Part shown: positions 16,707-24,419 of the stretch, piece by piece
Numbering within the stretch: the first letter of the stretch is position 1
How the letters are laid out: the number at the start of each line of letters is the position of its first letter
Assembly: GCF_900102075.1 (NCBI RefSeq)
Contig: NZ_FNAV01000001.1
Span: forward strand, 372,001-436,000
Direction: 5' to 3'
DNA length: 64,000 bases
From: Salipiger thiooxidans
GTDB taxonomy: Bacteria > Pseudomonadota > Alphaproteobacteria > Rhodobacterales > Rhodobacteraceae
Made by a program: the position numbers and the translations under genes
Notes under the pieces: generated by a model
What the model saw: only the letters and a program-made list of their open reading frames with translations
Told to the model about the DNA's origin: nothing
The model's database searches: none

Positions 16707-18263
16707 TCAGCGGATCGGCGCATCGACGAAGCGCTGCACCGTCGAGAACAGGTGCGCCTCGGCGCTCAGCGGCTCGGCACTGCCTTCGTAGGTGGCGGTG
16801 ATGCGCAGGTTGCCGACGTTGTTCGTGCCCATGACGCGCTCGGGGTTGGGGCCCGCACCCGCCGGGGTGAAGCGGCCGGTCTGGTCGATGGAGCCAGCGT
16901 ATTTCGCGTCCTCGACCTCGGCGGCAGCTTCGTCCCAGTTGTCGGTGGTCCAGGCGGCCTCGACCGCGCCGATGGCGAGATCATCGTCGGTGGCGGGCGC
17001 GCCGTCGGGGCCGTTCGACCAGGCCCAGGCCTCGAACTGTGCCGGGACCTTGGGGATCGGACCGCCGTTGCCGCCGATGCGGGCCATGGCGACCTCGGGG
17101 ACGATGCTGATGCGGTCGATGCCATCGTAGACCACGAGATCGGAGGGCGTGGCCGCGTCGCCGAACAACAGCGCATAGGTGCCCTCGGTTTCGCCGGTCA
17201 CCTTGAGGACCACTTCCCCGGGGCTCTCGCTGACGATCTCTGCGCTCAGCCCCTCGGGCAGGACCGCCTCGCCGGACAGGCCGGTGCCGGTCAGGGTGAC
17301 CTCGGTGGTGCTGCCCGCGGCGATGGCGGCGGGGTTCATGCCGATGATCGCGGGCGCGGCGTCCTCGGCCCGGGCGACGATGTCACCGCCGGTCGCGTCC
17401 TCGCCGGCGACGAACCAGCGGCCCGAAAGCTCGGCGCCCTCAAGCGCCATGACCTGCCGGATCGTCACATCCCCGGCGCTCAGCGTCGCGCGCCATTCGC
17501 CCGCGCCATAGACCAGCCCGGTGCCGGTGTAGGTCTCGCTGCCGTCGGCGAAGCTCAGCTCGAGCGTCGCGTCATAGCCCGCATCCGAGGCGGCCAGCTC
17601 CATCGAGCCCGAGTAGGCGCCGCGGCCCGGCTGCCGCCCGGCCACCACGTAGCGGCCCGAGAGATCGCCTGAAAAGGCCTCGGGCATGTCGCCCAGCGGG
17701 TAGGTCTCGGCGAGGAAGGGAATGATCTGCTCCTGCGCGATGCCCCACCAGTCGCGGTCCCGTGCCAGCGCCTGGTATTCCAGCGTCGGGAACTGGCCGA
17801 GGTGGAAGTTCACCAGATGCGCCCAGTCCTCGGGGGTCCGGCGTTGCAGCGCCACGCGGGCGTAGGAGTGGCAGCGGCCGCAGGTCTCGGACATCAGCTG
17901 GTCGGGGCCGGAATCCTCGGCGATGGGCTGCTTCTCGAGGATGTAGCGGCGGCCCTCGGTCTCGGCGACGGTGAGGCCACGGGTGTCGGCAAGGTAGCGG
18001 ACGACCGCGACACGGTCCTCGGGGCTGAGTGCGACGCCGTGGTTGCGCATCATGCGCACCACGGTCATGTCCCAGGCCTCGGGCGTCTTGCGGACGGCGT
18101 CGATGCGCTCGACCGCGCCATCGTCGGTGGTGGCGTGACAGGCGGCGCAGATCGTGGTCAGCACCTCCTCGCCGGATTGCGCCAGCGCTGGCAGCGCGGG
18201 CATCCCCGACAGCATCAGGCAGGCTGCGCTTGCAGAAAGGTAAAGACGGTGTCTTGAGGTCAT
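16707..18263 (-). CDS. qhpA: Quinohemoprotein amine dehydrogenase alpha subunit (dihaem cytochrome c)
   Basis: Periplasmic electron-transfer subunit of 518 aa. A signal peptide (LYLSASAACLMLSGMPALPALA) is followed by two CxxCH haem c sites, CAACH (about residue 39) and CGRCH (about residue 128), then beta-barrel-like domains with Ig-like stretches such as TTEVTLTGTGLSG. Electrons from amine oxidation pass through its haems to external cytochromes. It is the first gene of the minus-strand qhp operon; upstream is the long inverted repeat at 18357-18418 shared with qhpG. Confidence 0.96.
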   Translation of the reverse strand: MTSRHRLYLSASAACLMLSGMPALPALAQSGEEVLTTICAACHATTDDGAVERIDAVRKTPEAWDMTVVRMMRNHGVALSPEDRVAVVRYLADTRGLTVAETEGRRYILEKQPIAEDSGPDQLMSETCGRCHSYARVALQRRTPEDWAHLVNFHLGQFPTLEYQALARDRDWWGIAQEQIIPFLAETYPLGDMPEAFSGDLSGRYVVAGRQPGRGAYSGSMELAASDAGYDATLELSFADGSETYTGTGLVYGAGEWRATLSAGDVTIRQVMALEGAELSGRWFVAGEDATGGDIVARAEDAAPAIIGMNPAAIAAGSTTEVTLTGTGLSGEAVLPEGLSAEIVSESPGEVVLKVTGETEGTYALLFGDAATPSDLVVYDGIDRISIVPEVAMARIGGNGGPIPKVPAQFEAWAWSNGPDGAPATDDDLAIGAVEAAWTTDNWDEAAAEVEDAKYAGSIDQTGRFTPAGAGPNPERVMGTNNVGNLRITATYEGSAEPLSAEAHLFSTVQRFVDAPIR

Positions 18264-18356
18264 GCGCGATCCTCTGGCTTGGTCCGGACGGGCGTGCCCT
18301 CCGGCGGGTGGCTTCAAGATGGAGGGCAGTCTTGCCGAGAGGGCGGGCACCGTTCT

Positions 18357-18418
18357 TGACATTTCCGGCCAAAATTCACGCCGGATGACGGATCCGTGAA
18401 GGTTGGCCGGAAATGTCA
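18357..18418. promoter_or_regulatory. Long inverted repeat between divergent qhpA and qhpG
   Basis: Two 24-nt arms (18357-18380 and 18395-18418) are complementary at 22 positions around a 14-nt centre. The outer core GACATTTCCGGCCAA / TTGGCCGGAAATGTC is perfect over 15 bp and the inner TTCACG / CGTGAA over 6 bp; only two adjacent positions differ. Its place in the middle of the divergent gap suggests that each arm serves one promoter. The AraC-family QhpR is the obvious candidate to bind it (inference). Confidence 0.75.
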
Positions 18419-18453
18419 TGGAGGCCCGCGCGGCCCCGCGTTTCACTGCTGAA

Positions 18454-19731
18454 ATGACGTGCAGCATGCGAAAACCTCTCCCCCGGAGAGCCGATATGGT
18501 CGTGGTGGGCGGCGGCCCGGCGGGCGCCGTGACGGCGTGGCTTGCGGCGCGCGACGGTCTTCAGGTGCTGCTGGTCGACCCGCTGCGGACCGGCGGGCGG
18601 ATCGAGGGCCTGAGCCCGCGCCTGCACCGCTGGCTGGTGTCCTCGGGAATCGGCACGGGCGACAGCGTCGTCGGCCCCCTGCCCCGCCGGGTCGACTGGG
18701 CGGGCGTCGCGGACAGCGCCAACGGCGAATACCTCGTGCGCCGCGACCGGCTCGACGCGCATCTGCGCGACGCGGCGGTTGCCTCGGGCGCAACCCTCAT
18801 CGAGGGCTCGGCCCGGCCCGAGCGCCAGGCGGTCGACCTTGGCGACGGGCAGCGGATCGAGGCCGGTTGGGTGATCGACGCCCGCGGCCGCGGCGCCCAT
18901 GGGCGCGACGCCACCCGGCGGCCGGGCTTCTCGACCATCGCCATCAGCGGCGCCTGCCGCGGCGCGCGGCCTGCCGGGCCCGGCATCTCGGCCACCGCCC
19001 TTGCCGGCGGCTGGGCCTGGACAGCGGCGCTGCCGGGCGGCGAGCTCTGGGCGCAGTATTCCTGCGATGCCCGGGGCGATGCGCCGCTCGAGGCGCGTCT
19101 CGCCGCGGCGCTGGCAGAGGCGCGGCCCGAGCTCGGCGAGATCCGCTTCGACTCACCGCCCCGGGCGCGGGAGGCGGCGCCCGTGCTGCCGGCCCCCATC
19201 GCGTCGCTCACCGCCCTGCCCATCGGCGACGCCTTCGCCGCCATGGACCCGCTCTCGGGCCACGGGCTGTTCTGGGCAGTCTCCAGCGCGCTTGCCGCGG
19301 CGGCGGTGCGCCGAACCCTGGCTGCGCGCCCCGGGGCGGCCAGCGAAGCGCTCTGTCGCCGCTACATCGAGGAGCGCGCCCGCGAGACCTGCCTGCGCAA
19401 CGCCCGCATCGGGCGCGACTTCCTGCGGCAGGAGACGCGCTTTGCCGACGCCCCGTTCTGGCGCGCCCGGCGCGACTTTCCCGACGACCTGCCCTCGCAC
19501 GCCCCCCGCGATGAGATCAGCGTCGCGCAGGGCCTCGTGCTGCGCGACGGGCTGATCGAAGAGATGGAGATCCTGAAGACCCCGCGCAGCCCCGACGGCA
19601 TCGGCTGGCTGGGCCGGGCCCCCGCGACGCAGGTCTGGCGGGATTTCCAGACCTCGGGCCCCGGCGAGGCGTTCCTCGGCCGTTGGGGGCCCGCGGCGCA
19701 GGCGCTGCTGGCGGAAATGTCGCCGCGTTGA
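18454..19731 (+). CDS. qhpG: FAD-dependent monooxygenase QhpG
   Basis: A flavoprotein of about 425 aa that in the known system hydroxylates the gamma-subunit tryptophan on the way to the CTQ cofactor. FAD motifs are MVVVGGGPAGAVTAWLAARD, VIDARGRG, and PIGDAFAAMDPLSGHGLF. The start is uncertain: ATG 18454 (MTCSMRKPLPRR) and ATG 18466 both lie after the inverted repeat, while ATG 18418 sits at its edge and would place the coding region in the operator. No strong Shine-Dalgarno sequence is seen before any of them. It is transcribed divergently from qhpA. Confidence 0.92.
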   Translation: MTCSMRKPLPRRADMVVVGGGPAGAVTAWLAARDGLQVLLVDPLRTGGRIEGLSPRLHRWLVSSGIGTGDSVVGPLPRRVDWAGVADSANGEYLVRRDRLDAHLRDAAVASGATLIEGSARPERQAVDLGDGQRIEAGWVIDARGRGAHGRDATRRPGFSTIAISGACRGARPAGPGISATALAGGWAWTAALPGGELWAQYSCDARGDAPLEARLAAALAEARPELGEIRFDSPPRAREAAPVLPAPIASLTALPIGDAFAAMDPLSGHGLFWAVSSALAAAAVRRTLAARPGAASEALCRRYIEERARETCLRNARIGRDFLRQETRFADAPFWRARRDFPDDLPSHAPRDEISVAQGLVLRDGLIEEMEILKTPRSPDGIGWLGRAPATQVWRDFQTSGPGEAFLGRWGPAAQALLAEMSPR

Positions 19732-19737
19732 TCCCGC

Positions 19738-20817
19738 TCAGACGGGCGCCACGCTGCTCACGTCGGCGGCGAAGCGGGCGAGCGCGGCCGAGACCTCGCG
19801 CATCACCTCCTCCGCCTCGGCGAACTCGGGCTGGAAGGCGTGGCCGCACTCCATGGTGAAGCCCAGCACCTTGGCCTTGCCCGTATCCGCCCGGTGACGG
19901 CTGTAGGCATAGTCGTCGCTCGCGCCTGAGGTGGCGTAGAGCGAAAAGGATGCCGAGACCTCGTATTCGTCGCCCCGCACCTTGCGGATCTCCTCGGCCA
20001 TGAGCCGCGACAGGCGCGCCATCTCGGTGGCGTCGGCGGGCTCGATGAACTCGCGGTAGAGCGTGTCGCCCGCGATGCCGCGCTGGCCGTCATGGGCGGG
20101 GTTGAGGAAGTTCATCCCGGGCGCGTCGCTCTGCAGCTCGTCGAGCCCCCAGTTGTGGTAGATCGCCGGCACCGCGCTGTGGATGTCGAGATACCAGCCG
20201 GTGCCGGTGAAATGGTCGAGCAGCCAGACGATGTTGGCGGTCTCGGGCTCGGAGGCCGCTTCGGGCCCCACGTAGAGGTACTTGTTGCAAGGATCGTCCG
20301 AGGCGCTGACCGCGTCCGGGGCGAACGTCCGGCGGAAGTCCCAGGCCACGTCGAAGTTCCGGTTGATGTCGACCCCATGGCACACCCCGCCGTCGGGCCG
20401 CACGTTGCGGGCACGGTTCTTGCGCCAGTCGGGATCGACCTCCTGGCTGTAGATACGGCCGTCGGGATTGGCGCAGGGCAGGATCACCAGCTGCAGGGTC
20501 CCGAAGATCCGGCCGAGCTCTTCGGCACTGATCCGGGCGTCGCCCCAGCTGAGCCCGGTACCCGCCCGGCGCGCCTCGAGCAGGTCGGCGGCGAAATAGA
20601 GCAGCGCGTCGGGCGGGATCCACTCGCGCGCATGGACGCCGCCGACGTAGACCACGGTGCGGACCTCGGGCCCGCGGGTGTCGCCCAGCGCAAGCGCGAG
20701 CACGTCGCGCGCCTCGACGCTGGTGTTGGGAAGGGTCACGAGATCGCAGAATGCGCCATATTCGGTGGCGAGGTTGCGGACGCCGGTGACGATCTCCTCG
20801 AAGCTCAGGTAGCTCAT
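19738..20817 (-). CDS. M14-family zinc carboxypeptidase
   Basis: A 359-aa carboxypeptidase A-like enzyme. Zinc ligands are in GGVHAREW (HxxE) and YLDIHSAVP; arginines that bind the substrate C-terminus are likely in KNRARN and DINRNFDVAW; the catalytic Glu is in GFTMECGHAF. There is no signal peptide. Start 20817 is preferred to GTG 20823 because GGAAGGAG is correctly spaced only for the former. It begins 2 bp after the 98-aa protein's stop and ends an operon with a trypsin-like and a subtilisin-like protease. Confidence 0.92.
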   Translation of the reverse strand: MSYLSFEEIVTGVRNLATEYGAFCDLVTLPNTSVEARDVLALALGDTRGPEVRTVVYVGGVHAREWIPPDALLYFAADLLEARRAGTGLSWGDARISAEELGRIFGTLQLVILPCANPDGRIYSQEVDPDWRKNRARNVRPDGGVCHGVDINRNFDVAWDFRRTFAPDAVSASDDPCNKYLYVGPEAASEPETANIVWLLDHFTGTGWYLDIHSAVPAIYHNWGLDELQSDAPGMNFLNPAHDGQRGIAGDTLYREFIEPADATEMARLSRLMAEEIRKVRGDEYEVSASFSLYATSGASDDYAYSRHRADTGKAKVLGFTMECGHAFQPEFAEAEEVMREVSAALARFAADVSSVAPV

Positions 20818-20819
20818 GC

Positions 20820-21116
20820 TCACTCCTTCCGGCCATAGCCGCGTGGCACCACGCCACCAGCGAAGCGGTTGCCGGTCGGCACCATGCGCAGCCGCCGCGC
20901 CGCCGAGGGCATCTCTTCGAGCACCTCGATCCGGACGCCGCCCGCGCGCCGCCGGCCAAGCCGCGCAAGCTCGTCGTCATCCGAGATCACCTCGGTGGCG
21001 TAGCGGTCGCCGCGTTTCACCGCGACCGGGCGGCAGCCCATGTCGACATCGGCCCCGGCAAGGAAATCGCGCAGTTCGGGAATGGTTTCGGCGCTGACGC
21101 GCAGTTTCTTGGACAT
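20820..21116 (-). CDS. Hypothetical 98-aa basic protein in the peptidase operon
   Basis: Begins MSKKLRVSAETIPELRDFLA and ends RFAGGVVPRGYGRKE. It is rich in Arg and charged residues, with no signal peptide or membrane segment and only one cysteine. It lies 52 bp after the trypsin-like gene and 2 bp before the M14 gene. I recognise no family. Possible roles are a protease inhibitor, chaperone or substrate of the neighbouring enzymes, but nothing in the sequence decides this. Confidence 0.75.
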   Translation of the reverse strand: MSKKLRVSAETIPELRDFLAGADVDMGCRPVAVKRGDRYATEVISDDDELARLGRRRAGGVRIEVLEEMPSAARRLRMVPTGNRFAGGVVPRGYGRKE

Positions 21117-21168
21117 CGCATCCTCTCCTTGGGGAGGCGCCCGAAGGGTCCCGGGCGCCCGGTGGCGG

Positions 21169-22011
21169 TTACTTGGCCTCTTCCATCATCATCCCCATGG
21201 TCTCGCCGGCCCAGCCGTAGATCTCGGAGACACGGGTGTAGACGCCGTATTTCAGGCGCAGCGCGCAGCCCTGCCCCCAGCTCACGATGCCGACGAGCCG
21301 GTCGTCATCGCCGATGATGGTGTCGACCGGGCCGCCGCTGTCGCCCTGGCAGGCATCGACGCCGCCCTCGCGCTCGCCGGCGCAGAACATCGATTGCAGG
21401 ATCGCGCCGTCATAGCTTTCGGGCTCGTTGCACTCGTCGTTCGAGATCACCGGCACCTCAGCGAAGAGCAGCTCGTCCGAGCCGGGCCCGCCGAGCGAGG
21501 TCGCGCCCCAGCCCGAGACCCGCACGCGCGGTCCGACGGGAAGCTCTTCCTCGGGGCTCTGCATCTGGATCGGCATGCCCATGGTGGCGTCGGTCGCAAG
21601 CTCGACCAGCGCCGCGTCATGATCGAAGGTCGAGGCGTTCCAGTCGGGGTGCACGTGGATCGCGCTCACCCCGAGCAGCTCGCCGCCGCTGTCATAGGTC
21701 AGAGTGCCGGCCACAATGCTCAGCCGCTCGGGGTTGTTCTGCCAGAGCGGGCTGTCGACGCAATGCGCCGCCGTCAGCACCCAGTTGGGCGCCACCAGAG
21801 AGCCGCCGCAGAACTGGTTGCGCGCCTCGCCGCCGCCGACGAGCGCGACCTGCCACGGGGTATCGGCGATGTCGCCGACCGGCTCGCCGCCCACGATGAG
21901 CGGGTTCGCCGCGGGACCGGTGTTGTCCTGCGCCTGCACCAGCGGTGCAAGGCCCAGCGCAAGAACCGCCGTCAGGGCGGTCATCCTGAAGGTCATTTTG
22001 GAAACAGACAT
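21169..22011 (-). CDS. Secreted trypsin-like serine protease (S1)
   Basis: A 280-aa preproprotease. A signal peptide (TALTAVLALGLAPLVQA) is followed by a short pro-region and the mature-type N-terminus IVGGEPVGDIADTPW. Catalytic His is in LTAAHCV, Asp in FDHDAALVEL and Ser in CQGDSGGPV. Paired cysteines flank the His and Ser as in chymotrypsin-fold enzymes. The specificity position before CQGDSGG reads GVDA, consistent with a trypsin-like Asp six residues before Ser. ATG 22011 has GGAGGAG upstream. Eukaryote-like S1 trypsins of this form occur in scattered marine bacteria. Confidence 0.93.
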   Translation of the reverse strand: MSVSKMTFRMTALTAVLALGLAPLVQAQDNTGPAANPLIVGGEPVGDIADTPWQVALVGGGEARNQFCGGSLVAPNWVLTAAHCVDSPLWQNNPERLSIVAGTLTYDSGGELLGVSAIHVHPDWNASTFDHDAALVELATDATMGMPIQMQSPEEELPVGPRVRVSGWGATSLGGPGSDELLFAEVPVISNDECNEPESYDGAILQSMFCAGEREGGVDACQGDSGGPVDTIIGDDDRLVGIVSWGQGCALRLKYGVYTRVSEIYGWAGETMGMMMEEAK

Positions 22012-22069
22012 GAGAATTCTCCTCCGTTAGATCATTGGTTGAAAATGACGTGTCGTGGCTCTGTCGCGG

Positions 22070-23719
22070 TCATCCTGTCCCCCGTGTCGCCTCTCCGGCG
22101 CGGGGAGCAGCGGCGGCGACCCGCGGCGCGCCCCCTGCCGCCAGCTCCAGCGCCCGGGCCACGGCGGCATCCGCGTCGATGCAACCGTGGCCGTACCTGG
22201 TGGAATGGCCGTTCACGTAGTCCGCCGCGTCGCCAATGCGGCGGGCCGTGGAGCGGATCACCTCGCGGAGTTCTGCCGCAGTCAGGTCGGGGTTGGCGCC
22301 AAGCACGAGGCCGCAGATCCCGGCGACCAGCGGGCAGGCGCTCGAGGTGCCTTCGAACTCGGCGTAGTAGTCGCCCGGCTTGTAGCCGCGCGGCCGCTCA
22401 ACCCCGCTGCCGTCAATATAGGTGCCGGTCACGTCCGAGGTGGTGATCCCGAGCCCGCCCCGCCCGGCCGAGGGCGCGCAGATCGCGATCTCGCGCCCGG
22501 TCTGGGAGTAGCTCGCGCGGCGATCGAGGCTGGTGCAGGCGGCGATGGCGATCACGTCGGGATGGGTGGCGAAACCGTTCTGCGTGCGCGGCGGATCGTT
22601 GACGTCCTTGCCCGAGTTGCCCGCGGCGAAGACCACGACGGCGCCCTTGCCGCCGCGCCCCTCGGTCGCGCAGCGGTGGATGGCCCGCGCCACCCGCGCT
22701 GGAAGCGGATAGACCGCGGCCTCGGCGTTCCAGCTGCAGCTCACCACCCAGGCGCCGTGATCGGTGGCGTAGTCGAACCACTCGGCCACGTTGAGCGGCG
22801 AGAGGTGCTCGGTCATCCGCAGCGGCATCAGCGTCGCGTTGGGCGCCGCGCCGACGATCTCGCCGCCGCCGGACTTGCCCATGGCGACACCTGCGCAGGC
22901 GGTGCCGTGCCAGTCGCCGCCGCGCTGGTCGAAGAGGTCGGGCTCGGGCGTGACGTCCGCGGTGCCGCGGATGAAGTCACGGGGATCGACCGACTTGCCC
23001 GCAAGATCCGGGTGCATGAGGTCGAACCCGTCGTCGATCACCGCGATCACCGTCTCGGAAGAGCCGAGGCTCCCCAGCCGGCGCCACGCTGCGACCACGC
23101 GGGCATCCGCTCCGGCCTTGAGCCCCGCCGTGTTGCCGTCGATCTCGCCCCGGTTCTCGAGATGCCACTGCCGCGCGAGCATGGCGTCGTTCGGCAGGAA
23201 GGAGAGCAGGTTGCGCGGCGTGATCAGGTCAGGCTCGGCCAGCAGGACCGCGGGCTCGGCCTGCAAGTCCGCTGCGAGCCGCACCCCGTCGCGGGTGAAG
23301 GTCCGCACGGTGTGGAAGCCGCCCGAGGCCGAGACCAGCTCGAGATCGTAGCGCAGGATCACGTCGGTGATGGCATCGGCATCCGCATCGGGCTCGAAGC
23401 GCAGGAACAGCGTCCCCTCCGGCACGAAGGGCACCTCGTCATCCGAGGTGTGATAGACCGAGACGCTCTCGCGCACGTCGCGGGACCGGCCAAGCGCCGA
23501 GATCTCGGCCGCGGCCTCGACCTCGGGCATGCGCATGTCGACGATCTCGAAGCGGCCGAGACGGCCGCGCCGCTCGGTCGCCTTGCGGGTGCCGAGGCTC
23601 TGCAGGGTGGACTCGAGGCTGCGCGCGCGGCCCGGCGCGGGGGCCACGGCGACCTGCGTGGCGCTCTCGCGGAAGGCGACCTCGTGGCCGCCGATGCGAA
23701 GTGGAATTACATCTGCCAT
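22070..23719 (-). CDS. Subtilisin-family serine protease (S8), no signal peptide
   Basis: A 549-aa protease, first gene of the peptidase operon. After an N-terminal region of about 215 residues, which may act as a pro- or docking domain, comes the catalytic domain with Asp in VIAVIDDGFDLMHPDL, His in DWHGTACAGV, oxyanion Asn region FAAGNSGKD and Ser in EGTSSACPLVAGI. The first 30 residues are not a signal peptide, unlike secreted subtilisins. Start 23719 gives MADVIPLRIGGHEV. The next gene (trypsin) begins 58 bp downstream. Confidence 0.92.
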   Translation of the reverse strand: MADVIPLRIGGHEVAFRESATQVAVAPAPGRARSLESTLQSLGTRKATERRGRLGRFEIVDMRMPEVEAAAEISALGRSRDVRESVSVYHTSDDEVPFVPEGTLFLRFEPDADADAITDVILRYDLELVSASGGFHTVRTFTRDGVRLAADLQAEPAVLLAEPDLITPRNLLSFLPNDAMLARQWHLENRGEIDGNTAGLKAGADARVVAAWRRLGSLGSSETVIAVIDDGFDLMHPDLAGKSVDPRDFIRGTADVTPEPDLFDQRGGDWHGTACAGVAMGKSGGGEIVGAAPNATLMPLRMTEHLSPLNVAEWFDYATDHGAWVVSCSWNAEAAVYPLPARVARAIHRCATEGRGGKGAVVVFAAGNSGKDVNDPPRTQNGFATHPDVIAIAACTSLDRRASYSQTGREIAICAPSAGRGGLGITTSDVTGTYIDGSGVERPRGYKPGDYYAEFEGTSSACPLVAGICGLVLGANPDLTAAELREVIRSTARRIGDAADYVNGHSTRYGHGCIDADAAVARALELAAGGAPRVAAAAPRAGEATRGTG

Positions 23720-24114
23720 GTCGCACCTCCCGCGCGGCACGCGCACCGGGGGACGGACGGCCTGGCATCAGGGCACCGACAGGGAGGTGTGAGGGCGGCG
23801 CAAGATACTGGGAACGCTCCGGAAACGGGGCGGCAGAGCCTGCGCGGGCACACGGCTTCGAAATCCATTTCGCGAACTCCAATTTCATACGCGGGCCGAG
23901 GCTGGAGCGTAAGAAGGACTGAAGTGTTCAAAAATCAGGTCTAATGACTCGAGGAATGAAAAGAGTACACGCTATAGGGGAAATCTACCACAAGAGGAGG
24001 AAACCGTAAATGGAGTTTCAATTTTAGAGATTGCAGCACCCTGCCCCGATACGCGCCCCGACCCGAGGCGCGCAGGGCTCCGTTCCGCGTCCGCGCATGC
24101 CGGCCGGGAGTGCC
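23720..24114. other. AT-rich intergenic patch with an orphan Shine-Dalgarno and 5-codon ORF
   Basis: This 395-bp gap lies upstream of the S8 protease gene and downstream of the amphi-Trp gene. From about 23870 to 24035 base composition drops sharply below its neighbours. On plus, AGAGGAGG (23994-24000 region) is followed by ATG GAG TTT CAA TTT TAG, an open frame of five codons. No longer gene is convincing. It probably holds the promoter of the peptidase operon, but I could not pick a clear -35/-10 pair. Confidence 0.5.
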
Positions 24115-24387
24115 TCAGCCCTCGATGCGGGGCTGTCCCTTGGGCGAGGCAGTCTCGCCCGGATCGGCCCAGGACACCCGCAGGCTGAAGACGCAGCGGC
24201 CGTCCTCGCGTTCCGCCTTGATCCGCACGTTCATCAGGCCGCCGGTGTCGAGCACCAGCTCGTCATCGTCGTCGCCCAGCGTCATCCGGCCCTTGGAAAA
24301 GCCCTTGGACAGCGACGAGAGCAGCGTCTTGATCGTCTTCGCGTCCTGCAGCGACTCGTGGGTGAAACGTGAGTTTGAGCCGCCCAT
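24115..24387 (-). CDS. amphi-Trp domain protein (GAK-type system)
   Basis: A 90-aa protein matching the amphi-Trp domain as I recall it: a helical start (SRFTHESLQDAKTIKTLLSSLSKGFSKG), an acidic turn (LGDDDDELVLDTGG) and a strand-rich end finishing with FSLRVSWADPG, which holds the conserved tryptophan. ATG 24387 has a strong AAGGAGG. It is the last gene of the minus-strand GAK-type row, 32 bp after the metallophosphatase gene. The family is known only by association with ATP-grasp and HprK-like kinase genes; it may be the protein substrate or carrier of that pathway (inference). Confidence 0.85.
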   Translation of the reverse strand: MGGSNSRFTHESLQDAKTIKTLLSSLSKGFSKGRMTLGDDDDELVLDTGGLMNVRIKAEREDGRCVFSLRVSWADPGETASPKGQPRIEG

Positions 24388-24419
24388 GCGCAGCCTCCTT
24401 CGGATCGATGAAGCCGGAT

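Noticed and set aside
18357-18418. Terminator explanation for the inverted repeat before qhpG
   Set aside because: It lies between two divergent gene starts, not after any gene, and no T tract follows either arm.
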